Position numbers and translations under genes: made by a program
The notes under the pieces: model-generated
Seen by the model: the letters and a program-made list of their open reading frames with translations, nothing else
Told to the model about the DNA's origin: nothing
Databases searched by the model: none
Assembly (NCBI GenBank): GCA_020845735.1
Contig: JADLFF010000107.1
Location: 1-56,416, forward strand
Origin: Dehalococcoidia bacterium
GTDB lineage: Bacteria > Chloroflexota > Dehalococcoidia > UBA2979
Length of the DNA: 56,416 bases
Direction of reading: 5' to 3'
In this document: positions 9,030-17,045 of the stretch, one piece after another
Position numbering within the stretch: position 1 is the stretch's first letter
Layout: every line of letters begins with the position of its first letter

Positions 9030-9677
9030 GTGGATCTGAACGCTGGGGGCGGGGCCCCGAACCTGTGGGCGGCGAACATTGTGCCGATGGTCGTAGAGAC
9101 GACGGCGCGCGGCGAGCGGGCGTACGACATCTTCTCGCTGCTGTTGAAGGAACGAATCGTGTTCCTGGGTACGCCCATCGACGACCACGTGGCGAACACC
9201 ATCGTGGCCCAGTTGCTGTTCCTCGCGCGTGAGGACTCGCAGCGGGACATCCAGATGTACATCAACTCGCCCGGCGGGGTGATTCCGTCTGGCCTCGCGA
9301 TCTACGACACGATGAACCTGATCGAGCCTGACGTGTCGACGATTGCGGTGGGTCAGACCGCCTCGATGGGTTCGGTGCTGCTCAGCTCGGGCGCGCGCGG
9401 CAAGCGGTACGCGCTGCCGAACGCGACGGTGCACATGCACCAGGCGCTGGGTGGTGCTCGTGGTCAGGCGTCGGACATCGAGATTGCGGCGCGCGAGATC
9501 CTGCGTGAGAACGAGATCATCAGGCAAATCCTCACGAAGAACACCGGCCAGCCGGTCGAAAAGATCACTCATGACTTCGACCGCGACTTCTACATGAGCG
9601 CGGACGAGGCGAAGGCGTACGGGATGGTGGACGAGATCCTCTCGCCGGCGTCGCCGGTGAGCATCGGGTCGAGGTAG
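9030..9677 (+). CDS. clpP: ATP-dependent Clp protease proteolytic subunit
   Basis: 215 aa serine protease forming the tetradecameric chamber fed by ClpX. The catalytic triad is visible: Ser112 in TASMGS, His137 in VHMHQ and Asp186 in DRDFYM. The conserved [18 protein letters not shown] start and [13 protein letters not shown] handle are present. The exact start is uncertain: GTG 9030 is chosen because it follows a purine-rich stretch (AGGAAAGCAGG) and leaves a short N-terminal extension, but GTG 9081 or ATG 9087 would give the minimal ClpP. It sits 92 bp after tig and 78 bp before clpX. Confidence 0.95.
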   Translation: MDLNAGGGAPNLWAANIVPMVVETTARGERAYDIFSLLLKERIVFLGTPIDDHVANTIVAQLLFLAREDSQRDIQMYINSPGGVIPSGLAIYDTMNLIEPDVSTIAVGQTASMGSVLLSSGARGKRYALPNATVHMHQALGGARGQASDIEIAAREILRENEIIRQILTKNTGQPVEKITHDFDRDFYMSADEAKAYGMVDEILSPASPVSIGSR

Positions 9678-9700
9678 CGAGCCGTATTCGAGTCTCCTAT

Positions 9701-9730
9701 GGAGCCCGCGCAGGAAGCGCGGTAGGCTCC
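9701..9730 (+). terminator. Hairpin between clpP and clpX
   Basis: GGAGCC (9701-9706) pairs with GGCTCC (9725-9730), and the inner arms CGCGC and GCGCG pair around an AGGAA loop, with a three-base bulge on the 3' side. No T-run follows, so it is either a weak terminator or attenuator that lets part of the transcription reach clpX, or an mRNA-stabilising stem. Confidence 0.4.
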
Positions 9731-9755
9731 GCAGGGTTGCCTGGAAGGGCAGACG

Positions 9756-11069
9756 ATGGCAGGGACCACCACCCGAAACCGCGGTGTGCAGTACCACTGC
9801 TCGTTCTGTGGGAAGAACCAGGACGCCGTCAAGCGCCTGATCGCGGGGCCGGGTGCGGTCTACATCTGCGATGAGTGCGTCGAGCTCTGCCAGGAGATCA
9901 TCAACGAGGAGGCGCAGGGGGCTCGAGGGGCGCAGCGCGCGGAGAGCGCGATGGTGCGGACCCCTCAGGAGCTGGTGCGCCGCCTCGACGAGTACATCGT
10001 GGGGCAGGACCACACCAAGCGCGTGCTCTCGGTGGCGGTGTACAACCACTACAAGCGCATCGACGCGCCGCCGCAGGCCGACGTCGAGCTCGAGAAGTCG
10101 AACATCCTGCTGATCGGTCCGACGGGCACGGGGAAGACCGCGTTCGCGCGGACGCTGGCGCGCATCCTCGATGTGCCGTTCTCGATTGCGGATGCGACCG
10201 CGCTGACCGAGGCGGGGTACGTGGGTGAGGATGTCGAGAACATCCTGTTGCACCTGATCCAGGCGGCGGACTTCGACATTCAGAAGGCCGAGCGCGGCAT
10301 CGTCTACATCGACGAGATCGACAAGATCGCGCGGAAGAGCGACAACCCCTCGATCACCCGTGACGTATCGGGTGAGGGCGTGCAGCAGGCGTTGCTCAAG
10401 ATCATCGAGGGCGCCACGGCGAGCGTGCCGCCTCAGGGGGGCCGCAAGCACCCGCACCAGGACTTCATCCAGATCGATACGACGAACATCCTGTTCATTG
10501 TGGGCGGGGCGTTCGAGGGGCTGGACGAGATCGTGGCGAAGCGCGTGGGCGCCGGTCAGCGGCGCCTCGGGTTTGCGTCCACCTCGAAGGGGCAGATCGA
10601 GCGGGAGAAGGCGCAGATCCTCCGCGAGGTGACGCACGACGACCTGCTGACGTTCGGCCTCATCCCCGAGTTTGTCGGCCGCCTGCCGGTCGTGTCGACG
10701 CTCGACCCGCTGAACGTGGACATGATGACGCAGATCCTCCAGCGGCCGAAGAACGCCATTGCGCGGCAGTTCCAGCGCATGTTCTCCCTCGATGGGGTGG
10801 AGCTGGTCTTCACCGACGAGGCGATGGTGGCGATTGCGGACGAGGCGATCCGGATGAAGACCGGGGCTCGAGGGCTGCGGACCGTCGTCGAGGACCTGCT
10901 GCTGGACGTGATGTACGAGGTGCCGTCGCGCAAGGACGTGGCCAAGTGCATCATCAGCGAGGAGACCGTGCTGCATCGGAAGCGCCCGATGCTGGTCTCG
11001 CGCGCCGGGGTGGTGATCCCGGAGGGCGAGGTCGGCGGGGAGCCCGTGCAGATCACCGAGTCGGCGTAG
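9756..11069 (+). CDS. clpX: ATP-dependent Clp protease ATPase subunit ClpX
   Basis: 437 aa AAA+ unfoldase that recognises tagged substrates and threads them into ClpP. The N-terminal zinc-binding domain has Cys15, Cys18, Cys38 and Cys41 (CSFC...CDEC). Walker A is GPTGTGKT near residue 121, pore loop 1 is the GYVG motif just after, Walker B is IVYIDEID, and the sensor 2 region contains [11 protein letters not shown]. Usual length. GGAAGGG is at 9743-9749 upstream of ATG 9756. The pairing with clpP upstream is typical of most bacteria. Confidence 0.97.
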   Translation: MAGTTTRNRGVQYHCSFCGKNQDAVKRLIAGPGAVYICDECVELCQEIINEEAQGARGAQRAESAMVRTPQELVRRLDEYIVGQDHTKRVLSVAVYNHYKRIDAPPQADVELEKSNILLIGPTGTGKTAFARTLARILDVPFSIADATALTEAGYVGEDVENILLHLIQAADFDIQKAERGIVYIDEIDKIARKSDNPSITRDVSGEGVQQALLKIIEGATASVPPQGGRKHPHQDFIQIDTTNILFIVGGAFEGLDEIVAKRVGAGQRRLGFASTSKGQIEREKAQILREVTHDDLLTFGLIPEFVGRLPVVSTLDPLNVDMMTQILQRPKNAIARQFQRMFSLDGVELVFTDEAMVAIADEAIRMKTGARGLRTVVEDLLLDVMYEVPSRKDVAKCIISEETVLHRKRPMLVSRAGVVIPEGEVGGEPVQITESA

Positions 11070-11089
11070 CCCGCTCGTACCTCGTTGGT

Positions 11090-11104
11090 GGAGGCGCCGC
11101 CTCC
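11090..11104. terminator. Short hairpin after clpX
   Basis: GGAGGC and GCCTCC face each other across a three-base loop, 20 bp after the clpX stop and before the tlyA promoter. There is no T-run, so termination is only suggested. Confidence 0.3.
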
Positions 11105-11136
11105 GTGCGGTGCACGGGGCCGAGACGCCGCCGTGC

Positions 11137-11142
11137 TATCGT
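11137..11142 (+). promoter_or_regulatory. -10 box of a leaderless tlyA transcript
   Basis: TATCGT matches TAnnnT and lies exactly 7 nt before the tlyA ATG, so transcription would begin at or next to the start codon. No Shine-Dalgarno sequence lies in between, consistent with a leaderless mRNA. Confidence 0.5.
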
Positions 11143-11149
11143 CGCAGCC

Positions 11150-11944
11150 ATGACACCCCCTCGTTCAGCGCCACCCCTCGAGGTTCCCACGGGAGCCGCT
11201 GCGAAGCGCGTCCCGAAGCTGCGCCTGGACCAGGCGCTGGTCGAGCGCGGGCTGGCGCCGACGCGAGAGCGGGCGCGCGCACTCATCCTCGCGCGTGAGG
11301 TTGAGGTCGATGGGGACGTGGCCCTGCGGGCGGCTGCCCCGGTGAGCGCCGCCTCGGAGGTGCGGGTGCGCGGCGGGCAGCGCTTCGTGAGCCGCGGCGG
11401 CGAGAAGCTCGAGGGCGCGCTGCGCGGGACCGGCATCGACCCTCGAGGGCGGCGCTGCCTCGATGTGGGCGCGTCGACCGGTGGGTTCACCGACTGCCTC
11501 CTGCAGCACGGCGCCGCGCACGTCGTGGCAGTGGACGTGGGCTACGGCCAGCTTGCGAGCGAGCTGCGCGAGGACCCGCGCGTGACCGTCCTCGAGCGGA
11601 CGAACGCGCGATCGCTGGAGCGCCTCGCGGAGCCGGTCGACCTCGTGACGATCGACGTATCGTTCATCTCGCTCACGACCGTGCTGCCCGCCGTCCTCGA
11701 GAGCGTGCGACCCGGTGGGGACGTGCTCGCGATGGTGAAGCCGCAGTTCGAGGCCGGTCGCGAGCAGGTCGGGCGAGGCGTGGTGACGGACCCGGTCGTG
11801 CACGCCTCGGCGGTGGGGGGCGTGGCCGCCTGGGCCGTGCGGCGCGGGCTGCGCGTCCGAGGCGTCGTGCGCTCGCCGTTGCTGGGGCCGAAGGGCAACC
11901 GCGAGTTCTTCCTGTGGCTGCGGACGCCGGAGGTGGCCCGGTGA
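11150..11944 (+). CDS. tlyA: TlyA family rRNA 2'-O-methyltransferase
   Basis: 264 aa. TlyA enzymes methylate cytidine 2'-hydroxyls in 16S and/or 23S rRNA and set sensitivity to capreomycin-type antibiotics; the old name is hemolysin A. An N-terminal S4 RNA-binding domain (LRLDQALVERGL through LILAREVEVDG, about 21-65) precedes the FtsJ-like SAM domain with CLDVGASTGGFTDCLLQHGA near 103 and DLVTIDVSFISL near 163. A GxKGNREFFLWL ending is typical. The frame is open further upstream, but ATG 11150 matches the family N-terminus and the leaderless promoter. nadK overlaps its stop, the order found in many Gram-positive-type genomes. Confidence 0.94.
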   Translation: MTPPRSAPPLEVPTGAAAKRVPKLRLDQALVERGLAPTRERARALILAREVEVDGDVALRAAAPVSAASEVRVRGGQRFVSRGGEKLEGALRGTGIDPRGRRCLDVGASTGGFTDCLLQHGAAHVVAVDVGYGQLASELREDPRVTVLERTNARSLERLAEPVDLVTIDVSFISLTTVLPAVLESVRPGGDVLAMVKPQFEAGREQVGRGVVTDPVVHASAVGGVAAWAVRRGLRVRGVVRSPLLGPKGNREFFLWLRTPEVAR

Positions 11945-12837
11945 GCGCCGCGCCTCGACAGGCCGCGCCTCAGCGCGTCGGGATCTGTTACCACCCCGCG
12001 CTCGCGGGCGCGCAGGACCTTGCCGAGCGCCTCGGCGGCGTGGTGCGTGCCGCGGGCGTCGACTCGTGGCTGTCGCCGATCGACTGGTCGCAGGTCGACG
12101 TGTTCCTCGGGGACCACATGCCGCAGACCGACGTGCTGGTGTGCGTCGGTGGCGACGGCACCGTGCTGCACGCGGCCGGCGTGGCGAAGGGGACGTCTGC
12201 GTCGCTCCTCGGTGTGCGCATGGGGCGCCTGGGGTTCCTCACGGAGTGCACCGAGGCCGAGGCCGTGCCTGCGCTGCAGCGGGTGCTGCGAGGCGAAGCG
12301 CACCTCGAGGAGCGCGCGCGGGTGCAGGCGCGCGTCAACGGCGGCGAGTCCGTGCACGCGCTCAACGACGTGATCATCGGGCGGCACACCCTCGGACGGA
12401 CCATCTCCATCGGCGTGCTCGTGAACGGCGTCGTCCTCGCCGAGTATCGCGCGGACGCCGTGATCATCGCGACCGCGACCGGTTCGACGGGGTACGCGCT
12501 GTCGGTGGGCGGACCGATTTTGCACCCGTCCTCCGAGGACCTGGTGCTCGTGCCCGTGGCGCCCCACCTCACGAAGGCGAACCCCCTCGTGCTGCCGGGC
12601 GGGCAGACCCGCCTGACGCTCACCGTCGAGCGAGGCGAGGACTGCGTGCTCTCGGTGGACGGTGGGCCCGAGCAGATCGTGGGCGCCGGCGCGCAGGTCG
12701 AGGTGTCGCTGTCGCCGCTCAAGGCCCGCTTCGTGCGCCTCTCGGGGCCCGACCAGTTCTACGGCAACCTCGCGAGGCGCCTCGGGTGGTTGCGCGCCGA
12801 CCACCAGCTCGGCGAGCTGGGACCGACCGGACGATGA
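11941..12837 (+). CDS. nadK: NAD kinase
   Basis: 298 aa cytosolic enzyme phosphorylating NAD to NADP, the sole route to NADP. Diagnostic motifs are GGDGT at residue 70, LNDVIIGR near 141, and the TATGSTGYALSVGGPI segment near 178. The GTG start overlaps the tlyA stop (GTGA), implying coupled translation. The following methyltransferase gene in turn overlaps the nadK stop. Confidence 0.95.
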   Translation: MSAAPRQAAPQRVGICYHPALAGAQDLAERLGGVVRAAGVDSWLSPIDWSQVDVFLGDHMPQTDVLVCVGGDGTVLHAAGVAKGTSASLLGVRMGRLGFLTECTEAEAVPALQRVLRGEAHLEERARVQARVNGGESVHALNDVIIGRHTLGRTISIGVLVNGVVLAEYRADAVIIATATGSTGYALSVGGPILHPSSEDLVLVPVAPHLTKANPLVLPGGQTRLTLTVERGEDCVLSVDGGPEQIVGAGAQVEVSLSPLKARFVRLSGPDQFYGNLARRLGWLRADHQLGELGPTGR

Positions 12838-13394
12838 GACGCCCAAGGGTGGCCGTTGGCGAGCGCGCCGTGCCTACCGCGCGTGATCTCGTGGCACGTG
12901 CGCGCCTCGAGCGGGTGGTGCGAGCCGCCACTCCGACGATCGTGCGAGTGCCGCCGACGCCCTTCGTCGCAGCAGTCCTCGGGGCGTGGCTGCTTGCGCA
13001 GTGGGGGCGGCTGCGCCTGCCGTTCGCGCGAGGCCTCGGCTGGCTGCTCATCGTGGCCGGGCTGGCCCTCGATGGGTGGGCGATCGTGACGCAGTACCGC
13101 GCGGGCACCTCGCCGCTGCCGGGTGGGAAGCACACCGTGCTCGTGACGTGGGGCCCGTACGCGTGGACGCGGAACCCGATCTACATCGCGCACACGCTGG
13201 TCGCGATCGGGGTGGGGCTGGCGTGGACGCGCAGCGCCTGGGCGCTCCTCGCGGCGGCCGGGGCGTGGTTCGTCACCGACCGCGTGACCGTGCCCGCCGA
13301 GGAGACGGCCCTCGAGGGGCTGTTCGGCGCGGAGTACGAGCGCTATCGCGGCCGCGTCGGCAGGTGGTGGGACCGCCCGCCGGGCCGCTCGTAG
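12834..13394 (+). CDS. Isoprenylcysteine methyltransferase-like membrane protein
   Basis: 186 aa protein of the ICMT/PEMT-like group of integral-membrane SAM-dependent methyltransferases. There are about four membrane helices (FVAAVLGAWLLAQWG; GLGWLLIVAGLALDGWAIV; two after residue 120). The family pattern is seen in GPYAWTRNPIYIAHTLV, with the catalytic-site RNPIY/H element, and in EETALEGLFGAEYERYRGRVGRWW near the end. The natural acceptor in bacteria is mostly unknown; lipids and small thiols have been proposed for relatives. It overlaps nadK by ATGA, so it is co-expressed with tlyA and nadK. Confidence 0.82.
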   Translation: MRRPRVAVGERAVPTARDLVARARLERVVRAATPTIVRVPPTPFVAAVLGAWLLAQWGRLRLPFARGLGWLLIVAGLALDGWAIVTQYRAGTSPLPGGKHTVLVTWGPYAWTRNPIYIAHTLVAIGVGLAWTRSAWALLAAAGAWFVTDRVTVPAEETALEGLFGAEYERYRGRVGRWWDRPPGRS

Positions 13395-13428
13395 CTCGCG
13401 AGGCGGCGCGGGCGCAGTCTCGAGGCGG

Positions 13429-13434
13429 TATCCT
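13429..13434 (+). promoter_or_regulatory. -10 box of a leaderless acetyltransferase transcript
   Basis: TATCCT fits TAnnnT and is 6 nt before the ATG at 13441, with no ribosome-binding site between; this predicts a leaderless message for the following two genes. Confidence 0.5.
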
Positions 13435-13440
13435 TCCTCG

Positions 13441-13956
13441 ATGAGCCCCACGCAGACCACGTCCGTCCACGTTGCGCGCGCGACCGTCCACGACGCCGAC
13501 CAGATCGCGGCGCTGATCAACTTCTGGGCCGCGCAGGGCCAGATGCTGGCTCGGACGCTGGGCGAGACCTACGAGAACCTCCGTGACTTCTTCGTGGTGC
13601 GGGACGCCTCGGGGAGCGTGGTGGCCTGCGCCGCGTTGCACATCACGTGGGCCGACCTCGCCGAGGTGAGGTCGCTGGCCGTGCGCGAGGACCAGCAGTC
13701 GGGAGGTTTCGGGAGTGCGCTCGTGCAGGCCGCCGAGGCGGAGGGCAGGGCGCTGGGCCTCAAGCGGCTGTACGCGCTGACGTACCGGCCCGGCTTCTTC
13801 GAACGCCTCGGGTGGGCGCAGGCCGACGTCATGACGCTGCCGCGCAAGGTCTGGAACGAGTGCTATCGCTGTCCCAAGTTCCCGGGCTGCGAGGAGATTG
13901 CGCTGGTGAGGGACCTCGAAGGAGGGACCCCCCGTGCAGACACCGGGGACGCATGA
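13441..13956 (+). CDS. GNAT acetyltransferase, short ArgA-like
   Basis: 171 aa single-domain GNAT protein. The acetyl-CoA binding loop is degenerate but placed correctly (VREDQQSGGFGSALVQAAE near 82-100). The C-terminal signature LPRKVWNECYRCPKFPGCEE, with three cysteines, is typical of the short N-acetylglutamate synthase-like enzymes (M. tuberculosis Rv2747 type) that start arginine biosynthesis by acetylating glutamate or glutamine. No arginine genes lie nearby, so ArgA activity is family-based inference. The stop overlaps the next start by ATGA. Confidence 0.82.
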   Translation: MSPTQTTSVHVARATVHDADQIAALINFWAAQGQMLARTLGETYENLRDFFVVRDASGSVVACAALHITWADLAEVRSLAVREDQQSGGFGSALVQAAEAEGRALGLKRLYALTYRPGFFERLGWAQADVMTLPRKVWNECYRCPKFPGCEEIALVRDLEGGTPRADTGDA

Positions 13957-14516
13957 CCGACTCGGGTGAACACATTCCCGAGGTGGTGCGGTCGGAGACC
14001 GTGCACCGTGGCTACCCGTTCGACGTGACCGTGGACACGTTGCGCCTCGAGGACGGGCGCGAGGTGGTCCGTTCGATCGCGCGGCACCCCGGTGCGATCG
14101 CCCTCGTGGCGCTGGACGAGGACGGGCGCTGGCTGCTCGTGCGGCAGTACCGCCACGCCGCGGCGCGGTGGCTGCTCGAGATCCCGGCGGGCACCCTCGA
14201 GGTGGGCGAGGCGCCCGAGGTGACCGCGGCCCGCGAGCTGCGGGAGGAGACCGGCTTCGCCGCCGCGCACCTCGAGCGGCTGGGCGGGACGTGGATGGCG
14301 CCCGGCTTCTGCACCGAGTACATCACGTACTTCCTCGCGACGGGCCTGCGCGAGGACCCGCTGCCGCACGACGACGACGAGGCGTTCGCGCCGACCGCGC
14401 GGCTCACCGTCGTGGAGATGCACGCCGCGATCCGGGCGGGCGAGATCGAGGACGCGAAGACCCTCGTGGCGCTGCAGTTGATGGCGCTGCGGGACTCGCA
14501 GCCCGGGGGCGCCTAG
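13953..14516 (+). CDS. Nudix hydrolase, ADP-ribose pyrophosphatase type
   Basis: 187 aa. The Nudix box (GTLEVGEAPEVTAARELREETGF minus its ends, about residues 79-101) keeps the REL..EE core that binds metal and cleaves the diphosphate. Proteins of this shape (an N-terminal strand pair, then VRQYRHA before the box, and GFCTEYITYFLA after) are NudF-type ADP-ribose pyrophosphatases. The ATG lies inside the stop of the acetyltransferase gene. The 3' end overlaps the convergent MFS gene by 4 bp. Confidence 0.9.
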   Translation: MTDSGEHIPEVVRSETVHRGYPFDVTVDTLRLEDGREVVRSIARHPGAIALVALDEDGRWLLVRQYRHAAARWLLEIPAGTLEVGEAPEVTAARELREETGFAAAHLERLGGTWMAPGFCTEYITYFLATGLREDPLPHDDDEAFAPTARLTVVEMHAAIRAGEIEDAKTLVALQLMALRDSQPGGA

Positions 14517-15838
14517 CCCTCGCGGGCAGGCCTCGAGGCGTCGCCGGCGACAGGTAGCAACGCATTTGCCCGGCGCCCCGAGCTCATGAGCGGACCATCG
14601 GACTCCTCGCGGTTGGCGAGCGGGACGGCCAGGCGCAGGATGCCGGGCTGGAGGGCGACGACCACGACGAGGATGGCGAGCGCCGTGAGCGACATGATGT
14701 GCATCGCGTTCTGGCCGCCGAAGCGCTCGGCGAGGATGCCGGCGAGCAGCGCGCCGAAGGGGACGCTGCCACGGTTGAGCAGGTAGATGCTCATCACGCG
14801 GCCTCGGAGGCGCGCCGGTGCGCTCAGCTGGAGCAGCGTCTGGTTCTGCGTCTGGTAGGTCACGTTGAAGGTGCCGACGAGGAAGCCGAGGGCGCAGCTG
14901 AGCCAGAGCCAGTGCGACCAGGAGAAGGCGAAGACCCCGATGCTGAAGGCGCCGCACCCGAGGACGACGGGGAGGCCATAGGCGTACGACCGCCGCATCG
15001 AGGCGACCGTCAGCGCTCCGCTGAGCGCGCCGATCCCGATGCACGAGAGCAGCAGCCCCTGCGTGCCCGCGTCGCCACCGAGGACATCGCGCGCGATGAC
15101 CGGCATCAGCGCCGTGTACGACATCGCGAAGGTGAGAGGGCCGAGGGCGATCAGCATCTGGGTGCGGATGCTGGGCTCTTTCGAGACGTAGGCGAAGCCC
15201 TCGCGGATGCTGGTGAGGAAGGGCTCGCGCACGCGGCCCGCGAGGTGTCGCTCGGGGACGCGCATCTGGAACGTCCAGATCGTCGCGATGGCGTACATGA
15301 GGGCCTGGAGGTAGTACGAGCCCTCGACGCCCGCGATGGCGATGAAGGCGCCGGCAGCGGCTGGTCCGAGCGCCCTCGAGGAGTTGAGCGCGGCGGAGTT
15401 CAGGGCGAGCGCGTTCATGAGCTTCTCGGGGCCCACGATGTCGCTGACGAGGGTCTGGCGCGCGGGCTGCTGGAAGGCCTGCACCGTGCCCGCGAGGAAG
15501 GCGCTGACGTAGACGTGCCACGGCTGTACGTAGCCGGTGAGGACCAGCGTGGCGAGGATCGCGTTCAGGACCGCGTTCGTGACCTGCGCCACGACGAGCT
15601 GGAGCTTGCGGCCCGAGCGGTCGGCGAGGGCTCCGGCGATGACGCCGAAGAAGAGGAGCGGGAGGCCTCGCATGGCCGTGGCGAGTCCGAGCTGAGCGGC
15701 CGACCCGGTGATCGAGTAGATGAGCCACCCTCGGGTGACCTGGTCCATCCACTGGCCCATCGAGGTGCTGACCTGGCCGAGCCAGAGGAGGCGGTAGTCG
15801 CGGATCGAGAGGGAGTCGAAGGTCCGGGGGAATGGCAT
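14513..15838 (-). CDS. MFS transporter, EntS/drug exporter-like
   Basis: 441 aa with twelve predicted helices. The N-terminus IRDYRLLWLGQVSTSMGQWM and the loop 2-3 motif GALADRSGRKLQ are typical of the EntS/TMS05-type drug or siderophore exporters of the major facilitator superfamily. The QAFQQPARQTLVSDIV segment is also characteristic. The substrate cannot be inferred. A 10-bp perfect palindrome lies just upstream of the start and might be an operator. The gene is convergent with the Nudix gene, divergent from sdhC. Confidence 0.9.
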   Translation of the reverse strand: MPFPRTFDSLSIRDYRLLWLGQVSTSMGQWMDQVTRGWLIYSITGSAAQLGLATAMRGLPLLFFGVIAGALADRSGRKLQLVVAQVTNAVLNAILATLVLTGYVQPWHVYVSAFLAGTVQAFQQPARQTLVSDIVGPEKLMNALALNSAALNSSRALGPAAAGAFIAIAGVEGSYYLQALMYAIATIWTFQMRVPERHLAGRVREPFLTSIREGFAYVSKEPSIRTQMLIALGPLTFAMSYTALMPVIARDVLGGDAGTQGLLLSCIGIGALSGALTVASMRRSYAYGLPVVLGCGAFSIGVFAFSWSHWLWLSCALGFLVGTFNVTYQTQNQTLLQLSAPARLRGRVMSIYLLNRGSVPFGALLAGILAERFGGQNAMHIMSLTALAILVVVVALQPGILRLAVPLANREESDGPLMSSGRRANALLPVAGDASRPAREG

Positions 15839-15844
15839 ACGTTC

Positions 15845-15854
15845 ACGTTAACGT
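15845..15854. promoter_or_regulatory. Palindrome upstream of the MFS gene, possible operator
   Basis: ACGTTAACGT is a perfect 10-bp palindrome only 7 bp from the MFS start codon, within the wider near-symmetric TCACGTTAACGTCAC. It is one of few AT-containing sites in the 293-bp divergent gap 15839-16131, in which I see no gene. The position would let a repressor block transcription or translation initiation of the exporter. Confidence 0.35.
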
Positions 15855-16131
15855 CACTGTTCCTCAGTGGCAAGCGCGGGCCTCGAGGGCCGTTCGCCAC
15901 TCGATGCGCGCGCGGCCCGGTGGCAGTCCGGTAGTGGTTCGCCATCACCTCGGTGGGGAGGTGGGGCGCGGATGCGGAGGACGGGGAGGTGCTCGACCGC
16001 GACCGTGCTCGACGGGACGTGCGTCGACGTGCGGGACATGACCGTCGGGCTTGACCGGACAAGCTCGGCGCAGGAAAGTCCTCGCGGGGCGTCGCGTCCT
16101 CGTATCAAACATCGCGCGGACAGGCGGAGAG

Positions 16132-16962
16132 ATGGCTCAGGCGGCCGGCACGACGCGTCGAGTACGCAACATGGAGGCGATTCAGCGGCGCTACGGGCAG
16201 ACCCATCGGCAGGACAACTGGCAACAGGAGCCGCTGCTGATCATCCTGGGCCTGGGCGCCTTCGCGGTGTACACCACCATCTCGGCGCTGCTTGGTGACT
16301 ACTGGCCATTCGAGGCGGGCATTGACCCTGCGACGGGCCACGCGACGTACCTGTCGCCCTACTTCGAGCCGTTGTTCCGCTTCGAGGGGCTGCCGAAGTG
16401 GTTCTCGCCCGCGATCTGGATCCTGTGGGCGCCGCTGTCATTCCGCACGACCTGCTACTACTATCGCCGCTCGTACTACCGGGCGTTCTTCCGTAGCCCT
16501 CCCGGCTGTGCCGTGGCGGAGCCGGCGCAGACCTACACGGGCGAGACCAACTTCCCGCTCGTGCTGCAGAACCTGCACCGGTACGCGATGTACGTCGCGA
16601 TTGTCTTCCCGATCTTCCTGTTCTACGGAGCGTTCAAGTCGTTCTGGTTTGGCGGGCACATCGGCGGGGAGTTTGGCATCGGAGTGGGGTCGATCATCCT
16701 CACGATCAACGCGGTGCTGCTGACGCTGTACACGATTGGTTGCCACTCGTTCCGGCACTTCGTGGCGGGCGGCCTCAACCAGTTCACGGCGAGCCCGTTC
16801 CGGATGGTGCGCCGCCGATTGTGGGAGATCTTCACGATTGCGAACGAGAACCACCGCCGGTGGGCGTGGATCTCGATGATCTTCGTGGGGGTCGCGGATC
16901 TGTACGTGCACCTGGTGGCCGGTGGCATCATCACCGACCTCAACACGTGGTCGCAGTTCTAG
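16132..16962 (+). CDS. sdhC: Succinate dehydrogenase membrane anchor subunit, Sdh1 type
   Basis: 276 aa, five or six helices, the single large anchor of the actinobacterial Sdh1 type rather than the small SdhC/SdhD pair. Visible segments: PLLIILGLGAFAVYTTISAL, AIWILWAPLSFRTTCYYYRR, YAMYVAIVFPIFLFYGAF, GVGSIILTINAVLLTLYTIG and WAWISMIFVGVADLYVHL. Conserved histidines (LHRYAMY, CHSFRHFV, DLYVHL) are candidate haem or quinone-site ligands. ATG 16132 is preceded by AGGCGGAGAG; the frame is open upstream to 16051, but that part is not membrane-protein-like. sdhA follows after 83 bp. Confidence 0.87.
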   Translation: MAQAAGTTRRVRNMEAIQRRYGQTHRQDNWQQEPLLIILGLGAFAVYTTISALLGDYWPFEAGIDPATGHATYLSPYFEPLFRFEGLPKWFSPAIWILWAPLSFRTTCYYYRRSYYRAFFRSPPGCAVAEPAQTYTGETNFPLVLQNLHRYAMYVAIVFPIFLFYGAFKSFWFGGHIGGEFGIGVGSIILTINAVLLTLYTIGCHSFRHFVAGGLNQFTASPFRMVRRRLWEIFTIANENHRRWAWISMIFVGVADLYVHLVAGGIITDLNTWSQF

Positions 16963-17045
16963 CCGGCTGACCTCGGGGGCCTGGACGCGAACGAGACGAG
17001 ACGGCCGCCCGGCGAGCAAGGCCGGGGCGCTGCCCGGAGGAGCGG

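Noticed and set aside
8412..10976. 854-codon reverse frame over tig, clpP and clpX
   Set aside because: Crosses three conserved genes; no domain-like sequence; shadow frame.
15867..16298. 143-codon forward frame in the gap before sdhC
   Set aside because: Arg/Ser-rich, no ribosome-binding site, runs into sdhC in another frame; not gene-like.
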